From positions 55,414 to 119,413 of the forward strand of contig CAZPLU010000002.1 in NCBI GenBank assembly GCA_964587625.1: 64,000 bases of DNA. The letters are read 5' to 3'. The stretch comes from DAOPZJ01 sp964587625. Lineage in GTDB: Bacteria > Bacillota > Clostridia > Oscillospirales > JAKOTC01. Shown here in pieces: positions 63,969 through 64,000 of this stretch. The notes under the pieces were generated by a model, which worked only from the letters and a program-made list of their open reading frames with translations, had not been told where the DNA came from and searched no databases. Made by a program: the position numbers and the translations under genes. The first letter of the stretch is position 1. Each line of letters begins with the position of its first letter.

Positions 63969-63986
63969 AAGTGATATAATTCACTT
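63969..63986 (+). promoter_or_regulatory. -10 box inside a palindrome at the window end
   Basis: AAGTGA-TATAAT-TCACTT: a perfect 6-bp inverted repeat centred on a consensus -10. A ribosome site-like GAAGAGGA ends the window, so a new gene probably starts just beyond. Confidence 0.45.
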
Positions 63987-64000
63987 GGTGGTGAAGAGGA

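Overview
The window looks like a chromosomal segment of an anaerobic Bacillota (class Clostridia), probably an uncultured Oscillospirales-type organism. This is inferred from a phenylalanine T-box leader ahead of pheST, a ClpE-type ATPase with an N-terminal zinc finger, an EcfA1-EcfA2-EcfT module, CvpA and DUF5711 proteins, strong Shine-Dalgarno sites, and TTGACA/TATAAT-type promoters. GC content is moderately high. No rRNA, tRNA, CRISPR array, IS element or prophage was seen.

Layout. (1) 1-6 kb: carbohydrate genes. These are the end of a GH36 alpha-galactosidase, a reverse-strand pair (MFS transporter and putative glycoside hydrolase), and glpK on a back-to-back divergent promoter. (2) 6-9.7 kb: two APH-type kinases, a QueG-like Fe-S protein and a HEXXH protein. 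(3) 9.7-12.4 kb: a GH78 rhamnosidase. (4) 12.5-31.8 kb: an accessory island, all on the + strand, built from many small paralogous genes: two WYL regulators, five GyrI-like effector-binding proteins, five VOC proteins, DUF3795 proteins, a kinase, a methyltransferase, a DUF5131 protein, a UDG-family protein and tandem Fpg/Nei-like proteins. It contains several gene remnants and is expanding and decaying. A common promoter-operator with a TGACA-N6-TGTCA core recurs in it about six times. (5) 31.8-35.6 kb: GT10 fucosyltransferase, a UroD/MtaA-like protein and a GH28-like beta-helix enzyme. (6) 35.8-40.4 kb: an XRE regulator and two ABC exporter half-genes, one split by an in-frame TAA. (7) 40.5-47.2 kb: type Ic aspartate aminotransferase, asnS, pheT and pheS behind the T-box. 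(8) 47.2-61.6 kb: a long reverse-strand housekeeping run, in transcription order pepF-like, ruvC, ruvA, ruvB, an rRNA-methyltransferase-like gene, ecfA1, ecfA2, ecfT, truA, DUF5711, cvpA, pgsA, clpE, SGNH hydrolase. (9) 61.7-64 kb: a two-domain class II aldolase and a MutS-core-like protein.

The most unusual points are the repeated operator linking unrelated small genes to WYL regulators; two tandem Fpg/Nei-like proteins whose N-terminal catalytic proline is replaced by isoleucine, plus a decayed third copy beside a 37-bp direct repeat; two genes broken by clean in-frame TAA codons; and a kinase whose only well-placed start codon is ATA. All functional calls come from reading motifs; no database search was possible.
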